DNA of 64,000 nt. Source: Hoyosella altamirensis. GTDB taxonomy: Bacteria > Actinomycetota > Actinomycetes > Mycobacteriales > Mycobacteriaceae. The stretch covers positions 372,001 through 436,000 of the forward strand of contig NZ_JACHWS010000003.1 of NCBI RefSeq assembly GCF_014191505.1, given 5' to 3'. Below are positions 31,651 to 40,330 of this stretch, in pieces (the stretch's first letter is position 1; each line of letters starts with the position of its first letter). The notes below the pieces were generated by a model. The model had not been told where the DNA came from, made no database searches, and saw only the letters and a list, made by a program, of their open reading frames with translations. Position numbers and translations under genes: made by a program.

Positions 31651-32953
31651 CCGTTTTCTCCTCATCGCTGGGGTTCTTTATCTCGAAAAGCAACTGAGAT
31701 ACACACGCTTCGTACACGCCCTGCAATTGCCTCGCAGTTTCCGCTCCGATCGTGAGGGTGCCGAGCCGATACCGATACGGGTCCTGGTGAGCGATATGCT
31801 CAAGAACATCCCCGGGATGCACTCCCAGCTCCACGATGGTCTCCGGAAAGGTCTCCGAAATCGCATAGATCTCCCCGGACGTGGGAACCTTCGTCACGAT
31901 CCCTCGTTCAGTGGTCGTCAGATAGCACATGGCCGCAACACCGCACGTTCCTTTATGGTGCGGGAACTCTGGTTTCCGGCCCAGCGCTACGTCGAGTGCC
32001 ACCAGGTGATTGGGCGCTCCATCTACCTTCATGAACAGCGCGGTGTGCGATTGCGAGATGCGGGTGTTCACTTCGACGCAGCACACCTTGTCGGCTTCTT
32101 TGTTCCAGATAAACTCTGCGTTGAAGCAGCCATCGTTAAATCCCACGTGTGTCAAAAAGTCGCGCGCAGCGGAGATAGCTCTTTCCTGCACTTCATCGGG
32201 AGTGTGCTCAGCGGGATACACGAACGAATCGAGTGAATGAGTCTCCTTCTCGATGCCCATGTCGAAGGTGCCGTGGACCAGCACTTCTCCCCCTGACACG
32301 CAACCTTCGATCGCGAACTCATGTCCGGTGAGAAGAACTTCCGCGATGCACTTAGAGCCAGCAGCGTCACGGACTTCGGGCGGAAGGGGGCTGACCTTGT
32401 CGAGGACCACATTGAACGCATCGCCGATGTCGCCGATATCTTCGCGAATCTTCGCGAGAGCGTTCCGTAATTCTTCGTCACTCCCGATGCGGAATCCGAG
32501 GCTCGATGAATGGGACTTGACTGGCTTTAGCCAGAATGGATAGTCAAGCGAGAGATTGTGCACGGCTTCGTCGTCGAACGGATCTACGAGCTCGAAATCG
32601 GGCACGACGTCCGGAATGCTCGCACGCTGGTCGATACGGCTCCAATATTTGTGTTCGCAGCGCAACACACTTTCCAGTGTGGGCGCCCGCAAGCCCAGTT
32701 CAGCTGCGAGGATAGGGACGATCACGCTGGTGGGGAAATCCCAGTGCGGAATAATTCCGTCGATGCCGTGATCGAAAGTCCTGATTTCCTCACGGGCGTC
32801 AGCCAGGAGTTTTTCGATATCTATGTCCTCAGCGGCGACGAGCCGTTCATAGTCGAGGAGCGGATGAAAGGTCACGTCTCGTGACGCTTCGAGATCTGCG
32901 AGCAGCCGATGTTGTGCCTCAGTCATGCCTGGCACGAGCACATTCAAAGACAT
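31601..32953 (-). CDS. ATP-grasp superfamily ligase
   Basis: A 450-aa carboxylate-amine ligase. The pre-ATP domain precedes FWLKPVKSHSSSLGF (nucleotide-binding Lys), then AEVLLTGHEFAIEGCVSGGE and the metal site FNAEFIWN with VEVNTRISQ (Glu and Asn ligands). It is of the biotin-carboxylase / D-Ala ligase fold and most like the amino-acid ligases that join two amino acids or an amino acid and another acid. Substrates cannot be read. It is preceded by a very good SigF promoter just past sigF, and the CocE gene overlaps its 3' end. Confidence 0.82.
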   Translation of the reverse strand: MSLNVLVPGMTEAQHRLLADLEASRDVTFHPLLDYERLVAAEDIDIEKLLADAREEIRTFDHGIDGIIPHWDFPTSVIVPILAAELGLRAPTLESVLRCEHKYWSRIDQRASIPDVVPDFELVDPFDDEAVHNLSLDYPFWLKPVKSHSSSLGFRIGSDEELRNALAKIREDIGDIGDAFNVVLDKVSPLPPEVRDAAGSKCIAEVLLTGHEFAIEGCVSGGEVLVHGTFDMGIEKETHSLDSFVYPAEHTPDEVQERAISAARDFLTHVGFNDGCFNAEFIWNKEADKVCCVEVNTRISQSHTALFMKVDGAPNHLVALDVALGRKPEFPHHKGTCGVAAMCYLTTTERGIVTKVPTSGEIYAISETFPETIVELGVHPGDVLEHIAHQDPYRYRLGTLTIGAETARQLQGVYEACVSQLLFEIKNPSDEEKTDGTHHEFSARDQVEGE

Positions 32954-33025
32954 GTTCGACCCCTCTCCCTTGCAGGCACAGGCGACGAAGATCCCGCCCC
33001 GCCGCCGACGGTAGTGAGCATTGGC

Positions 33026-33050
33026 GTACCCGAGAATGTCAATGTCAAAC
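33026..33050 (-). promoter_or_regulatory. SigF-type promoter for the ATP-grasp/CocE operon
   Basis: Minus strand GTTT (33050-33047), 15-nt spacer, GGGTAC (33031-33026). It lies between the sigF stop (33069) and the ATP-grasp start (32953). Confidence 0.82.
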
Positions 33051-33068
33051 TCCGAAAGCCCGGGTTAC

Positions 33069-33827
33069 TTACTCCCCCATGCGCACACGCAACTGTTTCA
33101 GCGTTTTTGCCAGCAGCCGGGATACGTGCATCTGAGAGATGCTGAGGTGCTCCGCGATCTGGGCCTGGGTTTTGTTACCGAAGAACCGCATCACAATGAT
33201 GCTTCGTTCTCGCGCGGGCAGTCCATCGAGCGCTGCTCGAAGGGCCTCATGATTCTCGAACTGTTCGAAGTGGATGTCCGGTTCACCGACAGTGTCCAGA
33301 AGCGGCTGCGATTCGTCGCCCTGGCCTCGCGTTGCGTCGACTGACTGCGCACTGAACGCACTGCCCGCGAGCCTCCCCTGTTCAAGCTGTTCGACAGTGA
33401 TGTCCAAAGCGGAAGCGAGTTCCTGAGAGGTCGGTTCTCGCCCTAGTCGCTGGGCAAGGTCAGCGGTCGCGTCGCCGATAGCGAGGTGCACTTCTTGCAG
33501 GCGCCGCGGAACACGTACAGCCCAGCGCGTGTCACGGAAATGCCTGCGCACTTCACCCATGATTGTCGGTACGGCGAACGCTAGAAAATCGTCGCCCACT
33601 TCAGGCTTGAACCTGTCAACGGCGTGAATAAGCCCAATAAGCGCCACCTGCCGCAGATCATCTATTTGCTCTCCACGGCCAGCGAACCTGCGCGATATGT
33701 GCTCGGAAAGAGGCATGCACTGGGCGATTATCTGGTGCCGCAACTCATCTGCTTCATCGCCGTTGTGCTCGGCGTTGCGCAGTTTGGCTATGAGCTGTGG
33801 GACCTCCTTGTAGTTAGGATCTTCCAC
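33069..33827 (-). CDS. sigF: Stress sigma factor SigF (sigma B/F family)
   Basis: A 252-aa group 3 sigma factor. Region 2 has DDLRQVALIGLIHAVDRFKP and FLAFAVPTIMGEVRRHFRD; region 3 has RLGREPTSQELASAL; region 4 has ERSIIVMRFFGNKTQAQIAEHL and SQMHVSRLL. This is the sigma B/F type that recognises GTTT-N-GGGTA promoters, many of which lie to its left in this window. The GTG start overlaps rsbW by 14 bp, the usual arrangement. No canonical SigF box is seen ahead of rsbW, so autoregulation is not obvious. Confidence 0.93.
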   Translation of the reverse strand: MEDPNYKEVPQLIAKLRNAEHNGDEADELRHQIIAQCMPLSEHISRRFAGRGEQIDDLRQVALIGLIHAVDRFKPEVGDDFLAFAVPTIMGEVRRHFRDTRWAVRVPRRLQEVHLAIGDATADLAQRLGREPTSQELASALDITVEQLEQGRLAGSAFSAQSVDATRGQGDESQPLLDTVGEPDIHFEQFENHEALRAALDGLPARERSIIVMRFFGNKTQAQIAEHLSISQMHVSRLLAKTLKQLRVRMGE

Positions 33828-34266
33828 GGGGGCTGGGAGCCTTCCGTTTCACAATCCGGACCACAGTCTTCGGTCGCACCCCATCTGCCCCGTCGCGCTG
33901 CGCCGGGTCTAAGTCCTCATCCCAGCTCAGTTCATCCGTCAGCGTCTTGACGATATGCCAGCGGAAGTTGTTGGGGTTAGGCAGTGGCGCAACAGCGTAG
34001 TCCGCCGTCATCGTGACGTGGAGACCCGAGCCGTTCTCCCGGAATTCGCAAAGAACATCAGAATCTGAGGCAGAGATTTCGATCAGCGTTGCGGCGATCT
34101 CGTCGACAGCGAGTCGGAGATCGTCCGTCGCGTCGTAATCGAATCCCGCTGAGGCTGACATCAATTCAGCGACGCCGCGGAAAACGTGGAGGTACTCCAG
34201 GTCGGCGCGCACGGCGACCCTCACCGTAGCGTCACGGTGAATTTCGCTTCTGTTTGCTGCAGTCAC
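33814..34266 (-). CDS. rsbW: Anti-sigma factor RsbW/UsfX-like
   Basis: A 150-aa protein with a GHKL-type ATPase/kinase domain: LAVDEIAATLIEISASD (N-box Asn replaced) and later the ATP-lid-type GSGLHVTMTAD. The family binds its sigma factor and, in many members, phosphorylates an antagonist STAS protein. The N-box normally reads E-x2-x-Asn; here ALTLIE-type residues stand there, so kinase activity may be weak or lost, as suggested for mycobacterial UsfX. GGGGGAG precedes the GTG at 34266. Coupled to sigF. No rsbV gene is adjacent; candidate antagonists are the two STAS proteins elsewhere in the window. Confidence 0.85.
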   Translation of the reverse strand: MTAANRSEIHRDATVRVAVRADLEYLHVFRGVAELMSASAGFDYDATDDLRLAVDEIAATLIEISASDSDVLCEFRENGSGLHVTMTADYAVAPLPNPNNFRWHIVKTLTDELSWDEDLDPAQRDGADGVRPKTVVRIVKRKAPSPRGRS

Positions 34267-34419
34267 GTATCTCCCCCAACCAGGGTCTTGCGAGCAGGGC
34301 GCCAATTCAAGCGTACATTGGACCGCTCGCCACGTGTCAGCGACCCGTCTACGTGCGCAGTTTACCTAGTCGGCCGTAAAGTGCGGGGCTGCACCGTTGC
34401 GCGGTGTCGTTGAAGAACG

Positions 34420-34692
34420 TTAACCGATCTCGCTGCTGTACACCCTGCCGTGACGTGAGCATTGTCCCCACCAGCCAACCGGGTCAACTTGCACCACCAT
34501 TCGGCGGCCGCACTGCCCGCAGAATCTGGGCGGCTCGAGCCCAAGTTGCGCGGCACTTGGCAGCGCCGCGCCTTCAGTCAGGAGCTTCCCGGTGTACACG
34601 TTGTAGATCTGCTCACCGCCGAGCGGCCCGCCGCCCTTAGCAGGAACCTCACGAGCAGCCCGCGACTTGTCCGGCAGCCCAGCAGTGATCAC
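34420..34692 (-). CDS. bsaP: Biotin synthase auxiliary protein BsaP-like
   Basis: A 90-aa protein with [12 protein letters not shown] and, about 15 residues on, WGQCSRHG, so a CxxC...C zinc- or FeS-binding set. Position directly behind bioB (11-bp gap) and the sequence pattern match the actinobacterial BsaP family, reported to be required for BioB by supporting its iron-sulfur cluster. The start is a GTG with TAGGAG upstream. No separate promoter seen. Confidence 0.8.
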   Translation of the reverse strand: MITAGLPDKSRAAREVPAKGGGPLGGEQIYNVYTGKLLTEGAALPSAAQLGLEPPRFCGQCGRRMVVQVDPVGWWGQCSRHGRVYSSEIG

Positions 34693-34703
34693 GTCCTATG
34701 CTC

Positions 34704-35735
34704 CTAGATCGTGGCGTTCAGAGCCTTGATGGGCATCTCGAGTTCGCCGAGCAAATCGATGTCTGATTCGGCTGGACGGCCGAGCGTCGTGAGGTAGTTG
34801 CCGACAATTACGGCGTTGATGCCGCCCAGCATCCCCTGCTTTGCACCAAGATCACCCAAGGTGATCTCACGGCCACCCGCGAAACGCAAAATCGTGCGTG
34901 GCAGCGCAAGCCGGAAAGCGGCGATCGACTTCAGTGCTTCCGTTGCGGGAAGAACCTCGAGATCCCCGAACGGGGTACCGGGACGCGGATTGAGGAAATT
35001 CAGCGGAACCTCATCAGGTTCGAGGTCGGCAAGCTGTGCGGCGAACTCCGCCCGCTGCTCGAGGGTTTCTCCCATACCGAGGATGCCACCACAGCACACC
35101 TCCATGCCTGCTTCCCGCACCATCCGCAGAGTGTCCCAGCGTTCATCCCACGTGTGGGTGGTCACGACGTTCGGGAAGTGCGACTGAGCGGTTTCGAGGT
35201 TGTGGTTATAGCGGTGCACACCCATCGCGGCGAGTTCGTCAACCTGCTCTTGCGTCAGCATTCCGAGAGAGCACGCAATATGAATTTCGACCTCGTTGCG
35301 GATCGCCTCAATGCCAGCTTTGACCTGTGACATCAAACGGGCATCAGGACCGCGCACCGCGGCGACGATACAGAACTCGGTGGCACCGGTTTTCGCAGTC
35401 TGCTTCGCCGCTTCAACGAGACTTGGGATGTCAATCCAGGCGGAACGCACCGGCGACTGAAAAAGGCCCGACTGCGAACAGAAGTGGCAGTCTTCCGGAC
35501 AGCCGCCCGTCTTGAGGCTGATGATTCCTTCAACTTCGACCTCAGGGCCGCACCACCGCATGCGCACATCGTGAGCGAGCTCAAGCAGTTCTTCCAGCCG
35601 CTCCTCAGGCAGTCGCAGTACCTCGAGAATCTGCTCCTGCCGGAGCGGTTCCCCTCGCTCAAGCACCTGCTCGCGCGCTTCGGAAAGAATGTCATTTTTG
35701 CTGATCTGAGCGGACTGAACTGGTGCCTGAGTCAC
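34704..35735 (-). CDS. bioB: Biotin synthase
   Basis: A 343-aa radical-SAM enzyme that inserts sulfur into dethiobiotin. The radical-SAM cluster motif is CPEDCHFC (CxxxCxxC), preceded by [15 protein letters not shown] and YNHNLETAQ are further BioB signatures. GAGGAGA precedes the GTG start. Its gap from bioD is 131 bp, so it probably has its own promoter, with bsaP behind it. Confidence 0.96.
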   Translation of the reverse strand: MTQAPVQSAQISKNDILSEAREQVLERGEPLRQEQILEVLRLPEERLEELLELAHDVRMRWCGPEVEVEGIISLKTGGCPEDCHFCSQSGLFQSPVRSAWIDIPSLVEAAKQTAKTGATEFCIVAAVRGPDARLMSQVKAGIEAIRNEVEIHIACSLGMLTQEQVDELAAMGVHRYNHNLETAQSHFPNVVTTHTWDERWDTLRMVREAGMEVCCGGILGMGETLEQRAEFAAQLADLEPDEVPLNFLNPRPGTPFGDLEVLPATEALKSIAAFRLALPRTILRFAGGREITLGDLGAKQGMLGGINAVIVGNYLTTLGRPAESDIDLLGELEMPIKALNATI

Positions 35736-35866
35736 TAAGATCTCTCCTCGTTATCCTGCGCGCCACACCAGTTTGGTGCTGTCGCACATGTCTCGCACAT
35801 CGATAAGTGGTACGCACCGTCCTGGGTGACGCACCACACGTAGCCAGTGTGCCTTACCGTCCGTCC

Positions 35867-36598
35867 TCATAGTGAATCAGATACCCCACCGGACGCGGAC
35901 ACATCCGCCCGCGCCGCGATTGCCTGCGCGAACTCGCTGGTAAACCAGCCCGCGACTCCGCGCGCGAATTCCGCAGACGTCCATTCCCCGCATCCGTCAG
36001 GAAGCACTCCCACAATCGGGATTCCGGAAATACGAGGCAAGTCATCGAGATTGCAGCGCATCGCGAGGTCAGGCTCTGCCGGTAAGGCACCGACCACTAT
36101 TCCGGTGCAGCGGACATCGCTGCGTTCGAGTGCCTCGACAGTGAGGGCAGTGTGGTTCAGTGTACCGAGCCCAGCGGCAGCCACCAGAACGACCTCCGCG
36201 CTCGCCGCGCTTGCGACATCACGCAACGTGAAACCCCCTTGCCCTAATTCGACCAGGACCCCTCCTGCGCCCTCGACGAGCACCAGGTCATGCGCGGCCT
36301 CGAGACGGGCGATTTCCGTGACGATCGCACTCAAGGTGAGCATTGGCCGTCCGCTTCGTCTCGCCGCGGTGAACGGTGCGAGCGGTTCAGGGTAGCGGGC
36401 GAGCTCACTGACGGGAATGTCACCGGCCAGCCGAATCACCTCTGTGAGATCCCCTGGCGCGCCGTCATCAACACCCGTCTGGGCCGGCTTGCACACAGCG
36501 ACCGAGAGTCCCCGCGACTTCGCCAGTACAGCCAGGCCCGCCGTCACCACAGTTTTGCCGACACCGGTAGAAGTTCCCGTAATGACGAGGACGCTCAC
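35867..36598 (-). CDS. bioD: Dethiobiotin synthetase
   Basis: A 243-aa P-loop carboxylase that closes the ureido ring from DAPA. The P-loop is [10 protein letters not shown] at residues 8-17; KPAQTG follows and the Glu region VEGAGG is present. The GTG at 36598 overlaps the bioF stop by 4 bp, deciding the start over the longer frame. A C-terminal extension of about 20 residues is rich in Ala and Ser. Confidence 0.95.
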   Translation of the reverse strand: MSVLVITGTSTGVGKTVVTAGLAVLAKSRGLSVAVCKPAQTGVDDGAPGDLTEVIRLAGDIPVSELARYPEPLAPFTAARRSGRPMLTLSAIVTEIARLEAAHDLVLVEGAGGVLVELGQGGFTLRDVASAASAEVVLVAAAGLGTLNHTALTVEALERSDVRCTGIVVGALPAEPDLAMRCNLDDLPRISGIPIVGVLPDGCGEWTSAEFARGVAGWFTSEFAQAIAARADVSASGGVSDSL

Positions 36599-37737
36599 TC
36601 TGCATCGCCCGCGATACGCCGCAACACCTGGGTGACGGCTGCCAGCTCGTTCTCGGTGAGATCCGCGCGGGCGGTCAATCGCAAGCGCGACGTTCCCGGA
36701 GGCACTGATGGCGGGCGGAAACAACCCGTCCGAACACCTTCCTCAAGGCATCGCTGGGCCGCAGCAACAGCTGTCGCGGCATCACCGAGAACCACCGACA
36801 CCACCGCGGATTCCGGCTTGCCCGCGACGTCCGCAGCCTCGGCGAGAACCGCCGCGTGGTCGAGTACAGCCTGTGCACGTTCGGGTTCTCGTTTCAGCAC
36901 CCGAAGCGCAGCACGCGCAGCGCCGACCGCAGCGGGGCTGAGGCCGGTGTCGAAAATGAATGTCCGCGCCGTGTTGATGAGGTGCTCCCGAATGCGGTCG
37001 TCTGCAACGACAGCGCCGCCCTGACTCCCCAGCGCTTTCGACAGGGTCATGGTGATGACAATGTCGGGCTCTCCGGCCAGTCCGGACTCGTGCACCAGCC
37101 CCTGGCCGCCTTCGCCGCGCACACCGATGCCGTGCGCTTCGTCAACGATCAGCACGGCGTCCATTTCCCGGCACACGGCATGTAAGCCGCGCAGCGGCGC
37201 GAGGTCGCCGTCGGCACTGAACACTGAGTCCGTCACGACGAGCGCATGCTCTTCGTCACGCCCTTCCAGCGCCGCGCGCACCGCAGACAAATTGCAATGC
37301 TCGACCACCGCGATGCGTCCGCGAGAAAGGCGGCAGGCATCGACCAGGGACGCGTGGCTCGCGGAGTCGGACACGATGAGTGTGTCCTTGTTACTCAGCG
37401 CGGTGACAGCGGCAATGTTGGCCATATACCCCGACGAGAACACTAGCGCGCTCGGAGCGCCCGTAAAGTCGGCGAGTTCCTCCTCGAGCTGCAGATGCTC
37501 CGCTGTCGTGCCGGTGACCAGGCGCGACCCCGTCGAACCTGGCCCCCACAGGTCGAGTGAACGCTTCGCGCCCGCGATCACCTCAGGATGGCGCGACAGA
37601 CCAAGGTAGTCGTTGGACGCAAGATCGATGATCCCGTCATTGGGCTGCCGAGGGCTGAGGACGCGGTGCAGACCAGCGGCCCGGCGATGCTCGGAAGCAC
37701 TGTCCAGCCACGCCAGCGGGTCAGGCAATTCGCTCAT
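36595..37737 (-). CDS. bioF: 8-amino-7-oxononanoate synthase
   Basis: A 380-aa PLP enzyme (class II aminotransferase fold) that joins pimeloyl thioester and alanine. The PLP Lys lies in [28 protein letters not shown] carries the ring-contact residues. The ATG at 37737 overlaps the bioA stop by 4 bp, so the start is fixed. A frame back to 37782 exists but overlaps bioA needlessly. Confidence 0.95.
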   Translation of the reverse strand: MSELPDPLAWLDSASEHRRAAGLHRVLSPRQPNDGIIDLASNDYLGLSRHPEVIAGAKRSLDLWGPGSTGSRLVTGTTAEHLQLEEELADFTGAPSALVFSSGYMANIAAVTALSNKDTLIVSDSASHASLVDACRLSRGRIAVVEHCNLSAVRAALEGRDEEHALVVTDSVFSADGDLAPLRGLHAVCREMDAVLIVDEAHGIGVRGEGGQGLVHESGLAGEPDIVITMTLSKALGSQGGAVVADDRIREHLINTARTFIFDTGLSPAAVGAARAALRVLKREPERAQAVLDHAAVLAEAADVAGKPESAVVSVVLGDAATAVAAAQRCLEEGVRTGCFRPPSVPPGTSRLRLTARADLTENELAAVTQVLRRIAGDAE

Positions 37738-39062
37738 AGCCTGGCCTCCCTCTCTGGATGTGTCGCACCGGCGGCGTGGCACACGGCAACCATCGCGTCA
37801 GCGATCTGCGCGACCTCGTCGGGAGTGGAGATGAACGGCGGCATTGTGTACACGAGATTGCGGAACGGCCGTAGCCAAACTCCCCGCTTCACCGCGGCGT
37901 CGGTGGCGAGTTGCATAGGGACCGGTCCGGCAAGTTCTATGACGCCGATCGCGCCCTTGATGCGGACGTCGCGAACACCTGGAAGCCCCCGTGCCGGTGC
38001 CAGTCCCGCACGCAAACCCTGTTCAATCTCATCTACTTCACGTCTCCAGTCCCGTGCGGTAAGGAGATCGATCGACGCCTGAGAAATCGCGCAGGCGAGC
38101 GGATTAGCCATGAACGTGGGGCCGTGCATCAGCCCCCCAGCTTCGCCGGCGCTGATGGTGTGAGCGATCAGGTCGGTGCACAGCACAGCTGCCATTGTCA
38201 GGTAACCGCCGGTCAGAGCCTTTCCGACACACATAACGTCGGGGCTGACATTGGCATGGTCAGCAGCGAACATTTCTCCGGTGCGGCCGAAACCAGTTGC
38301 GATTTCGTCGAAGATCAACAGCACATCGTTCTCGTCGCACAGCCGCCGCAGCTCCGTGAGGTAGCGCGCATCGTGAAAACGCATACCGCCCGCGCCCTGG
38401 ACCACCGGCTCGACGATCACCGCGGCGAGTTCGTGGGCGTGCGAACGAATAAGCGCGGCGAGCGTGTCGCGGTACTCGAGATCGAAATCGGCTGGCGGCA
38501 CCGGGGCGAAGATCTGCTCAGCGAGGATGTCGGTCCATAGCGCATGCATGCCCCCGTCTGGATCGCACACGCTCATTGGCGTAAATGTGTCGCCGTGGTA
38601 ACCGCCCCGCCATGTCAGAAGCCGACGCTTCTCGCCGCGCCCAAGGCTGCGCCAGTACTGCAGGCACATCTTGACTGCCACCTCGATCGATACCGAGCCT
38701 GAGTCGGCGAAGAACACCTTCTGCAGCGGCTGCGGCGTAATTCCAACGAGTGTCTGCGCGAGGCGTACGGCGGGTTCGTGCGTCAGGCCGCCGAACATCA
38801 CGTGCGACATCCGCGCCAGCTGGTTTGTCGCGGCTTCGTCGATGACCGGATGCTGGTAGCCGTGGATCGCGGCCCACCAGGAGCTCATCCCGTCGATCAG
38901 TTCCCGGCCATCCCGAAGACGCAGGCGCACACCAGACGCACTTTCGACGACCAGCGGAACTGTCGAGGGCGGAAATGCCCCGTAGGGATGCCAGACGTGC
39001 TGCGCGTCGAGCGCCACGACGTCTTGCTCGTTCACTTCTTGCGCCACCACGACATCCGACAC
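37734..39062 (-). CDS. bioA: Adenosylmethionine-8-amino-7-oxononanoate aminotransferase
   Basis: A 442-aa class III aminotransferase. [11 protein letters not shown] near the start and [13 protein letters not shown] are BioA signatures; the PLP Lys is in [12 protein letters not shown]. It leads the coupled bioA-bioF-bioD operon. Upstream 66 bp carry no clear promoter or BioQ-type operator that I can defend. Confidence 0.95.
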   Translation of the reverse strand: MSDVVVAQEVNEQDVVALDAQHVWHPYGAFPPSTVPLVVESASGVRLRLRDGRELIDGMSSWWAAIHGYQHPVIDEAATNQLARMSHVMFGGLTHEPAVRLAQTLVGITPQPLQKVFFADSGSVSIEVAVKMCLQYWRSLGRGEKRRLLTWRGGYHGDTFTPMSVCDPDGGMHALWTDILAEQIFAPVPPADFDLEYRDTLAALIRSHAHELAAVIVEPVVQGAGGMRFHDARYLTELRRLCDENDVLLIFDEIATGFGRTGEMFAADHANVSPDVMCVGKALTGGYLTMAAVLCTDLIAHTISAGEAGGLMHGPTFMANPLACAISQASIDLLTARDWRREVDEIEQGLRAGLAPARGLPGVRDVRIKGAIGVIELAGPVPMQLATDAAVKRGVWLRPFRNLVYTMPPFISTPDEVAQIADAMVAVCHAAGATHPEREARL

Positions 39063-39128
39063 TATCGGGTCGGCACTCAGTACCTCGAACCCGGCCTTAC
39101 CTGGATTGGACCGACAGCCAGGACAGAT

Positions 39129-40169
39129 TCACGGTGATGAGCGCAGCTTGGCAAGCTCCTCACTGCTGAGTGTCTGAGGCAGACCGAAGGCACGGAAGAG
39201 CTTGAGGTCGAAGAACGTGGCAGCATGCCGTATACCACCACCGGTGACATCGAGGACCTGCAGCTGGAATGCTTCCCAGGTGCCTTCCGGCGTCAGAATG
39301 TACACACCGAACGCGGGCTGGCCGTTCCCTCGAAGCGGTACCGTCGCCAGTTCACCCGGTCCCGCCGGGCATTGTGTATCGATGAGAGCGCCGATGTCCG
39401 CGGGGCCCTGGTACCAGCCGGTGAAGGGTGGCATCTCCCACACTGCGTCCGCAGTGAACAGCTGGACAATCGTGGCGATGTCCTTTTGCTCCAATGCGAG
39501 CGCGTAGCGGTCAAGGAGTTCACGCTTATCGGACTCCGCGGGCTCGTTGAAGTCTTCTTCCCGTGGCGAAAGCTTGTCGAGCTGGGCCCGCGCCCGCTGC
39601 AGACTGCTATTCACTGAAGCGGTCGTAGAGCCTAGGGCATCCGCGATCTCGCTTGACTGCCACTGCAGGACTTCCTTCATCAGCAGTGCCGCCCGCTGTT
39701 TGGGCGGCAGGTGCTGCAGGGCCGCGATCAGCGCCAGCCGCACGCTGGACTTTCCGGTCGCGACCGTGGCGGGGTCGTCCTCACGTGGCAGCCAGGCGTC
39801 GGGCACTGGTTCGAGCCACGGTATTTCGTGCCGCTCCTCCAGCACCGCATGCGGGTCACCTCGCTCCTGCCCCAGCCCCGAAGGCATCGCGCGCCGCCCT
39901 CGGCCTTCAAGAGCGGTCAGACAGACGTTCGTGGCGATGCGGTAGAGCCACGTTCGGATCGACGATCTGCCTTCGAAACCGCTGAACGCGCGCCAGGCAC
40001 GCAGATAGGTTTCCTGTACGGCGTCGTCCGCGTCGTGCGCGGAGCCCAGCATTCGGTAGCAATGGGCCATGATCTCGGATCGCATGGGCGCGAAAAGTGT
40101 CTCGAAGTCAGCTTCCGCAACAGAGCCCCCATCCCCGCTCTGCGCAGCATCAGCTATGACATTGGTCAT
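39129..40169 (-). CDS. sigG: ECF sigma factor with SnoaL-like tail (SigG-type)
   Basis: A 346-aa ECF sigma factor. Region 2: EIMAHCYRMLGSAHDADDAVQET (shown in part, ends DAVQETYLRAWR); region 4: LQHLPPKQRAALLMKEVLQW with SEIADALGSTTASVNSSLQRAR. After about residue 210 follows a SnoaL/NTF2-like domain (ELLDRYALALEQKDIATIV, WEMPPFTGWYQGP). This matches mycobacterial SigG, whose tail domain is thought to regulate activity without a classical anti-sigma. No anti-sigma gene is adjacent. Confidence 0.87.
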   Translation of the reverse strand: MTNVIADAAQSGDGGSVAEADFETLFAPMRSEIMAHCYRMLGSAHDADDAVQETYLRAWRAFSGFEGRSSIRTWLYRIATNVCLTALEGRGRRAMPSGLGQERGDPHAVLEERHEIPWLEPVPDAWLPREDDPATVATGKSSVRLALIAALQHLPPKQRAALLMKEVLQWQSSEIADALGSTTASVNSSLQRARAQLDKLSPREEDFNEPAESDKRELLDRYALALEQKDIATIVQLFTADAVWEMPPFTGWYQGPADIGALIDTQCPAGPGELATVPLRGNGQPAFGVYILTPEGTWEAFQLQVLDVTGGGIRHAATFFDLKLFRAFGLPQTLSSEELAKLRSSP

Positions 40170-40312
40170 GTTCCGACACTACTCGGGAATCGCCCAGAAC
40201 ACACTGCGAGCGTCACAAAAATCCAGGTAATGCGCGCTATTGACTTTCCATCGGCTCACGCTTTATTTGATCGTGATAGTGGTGCACTCGCCCTTTGATT
40301 CAGGTTGAGGCG

Positions 40313-40318
40313 CTATTA
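40313..40318 (+). promoter_or_regulatory. Candidate -10 box of the acyltransferase gene
   Basis: TATTAT ends 12 nt before the ATG at 40331, so the mRNA may start a few bases before the codon. A TTGATT upstream is 13 nt away, too near for a normal -35. No ribosome site precedes the ATG. Confidence 0.35.
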
Positions 40319-40330
40319 TCACAAACTCGT

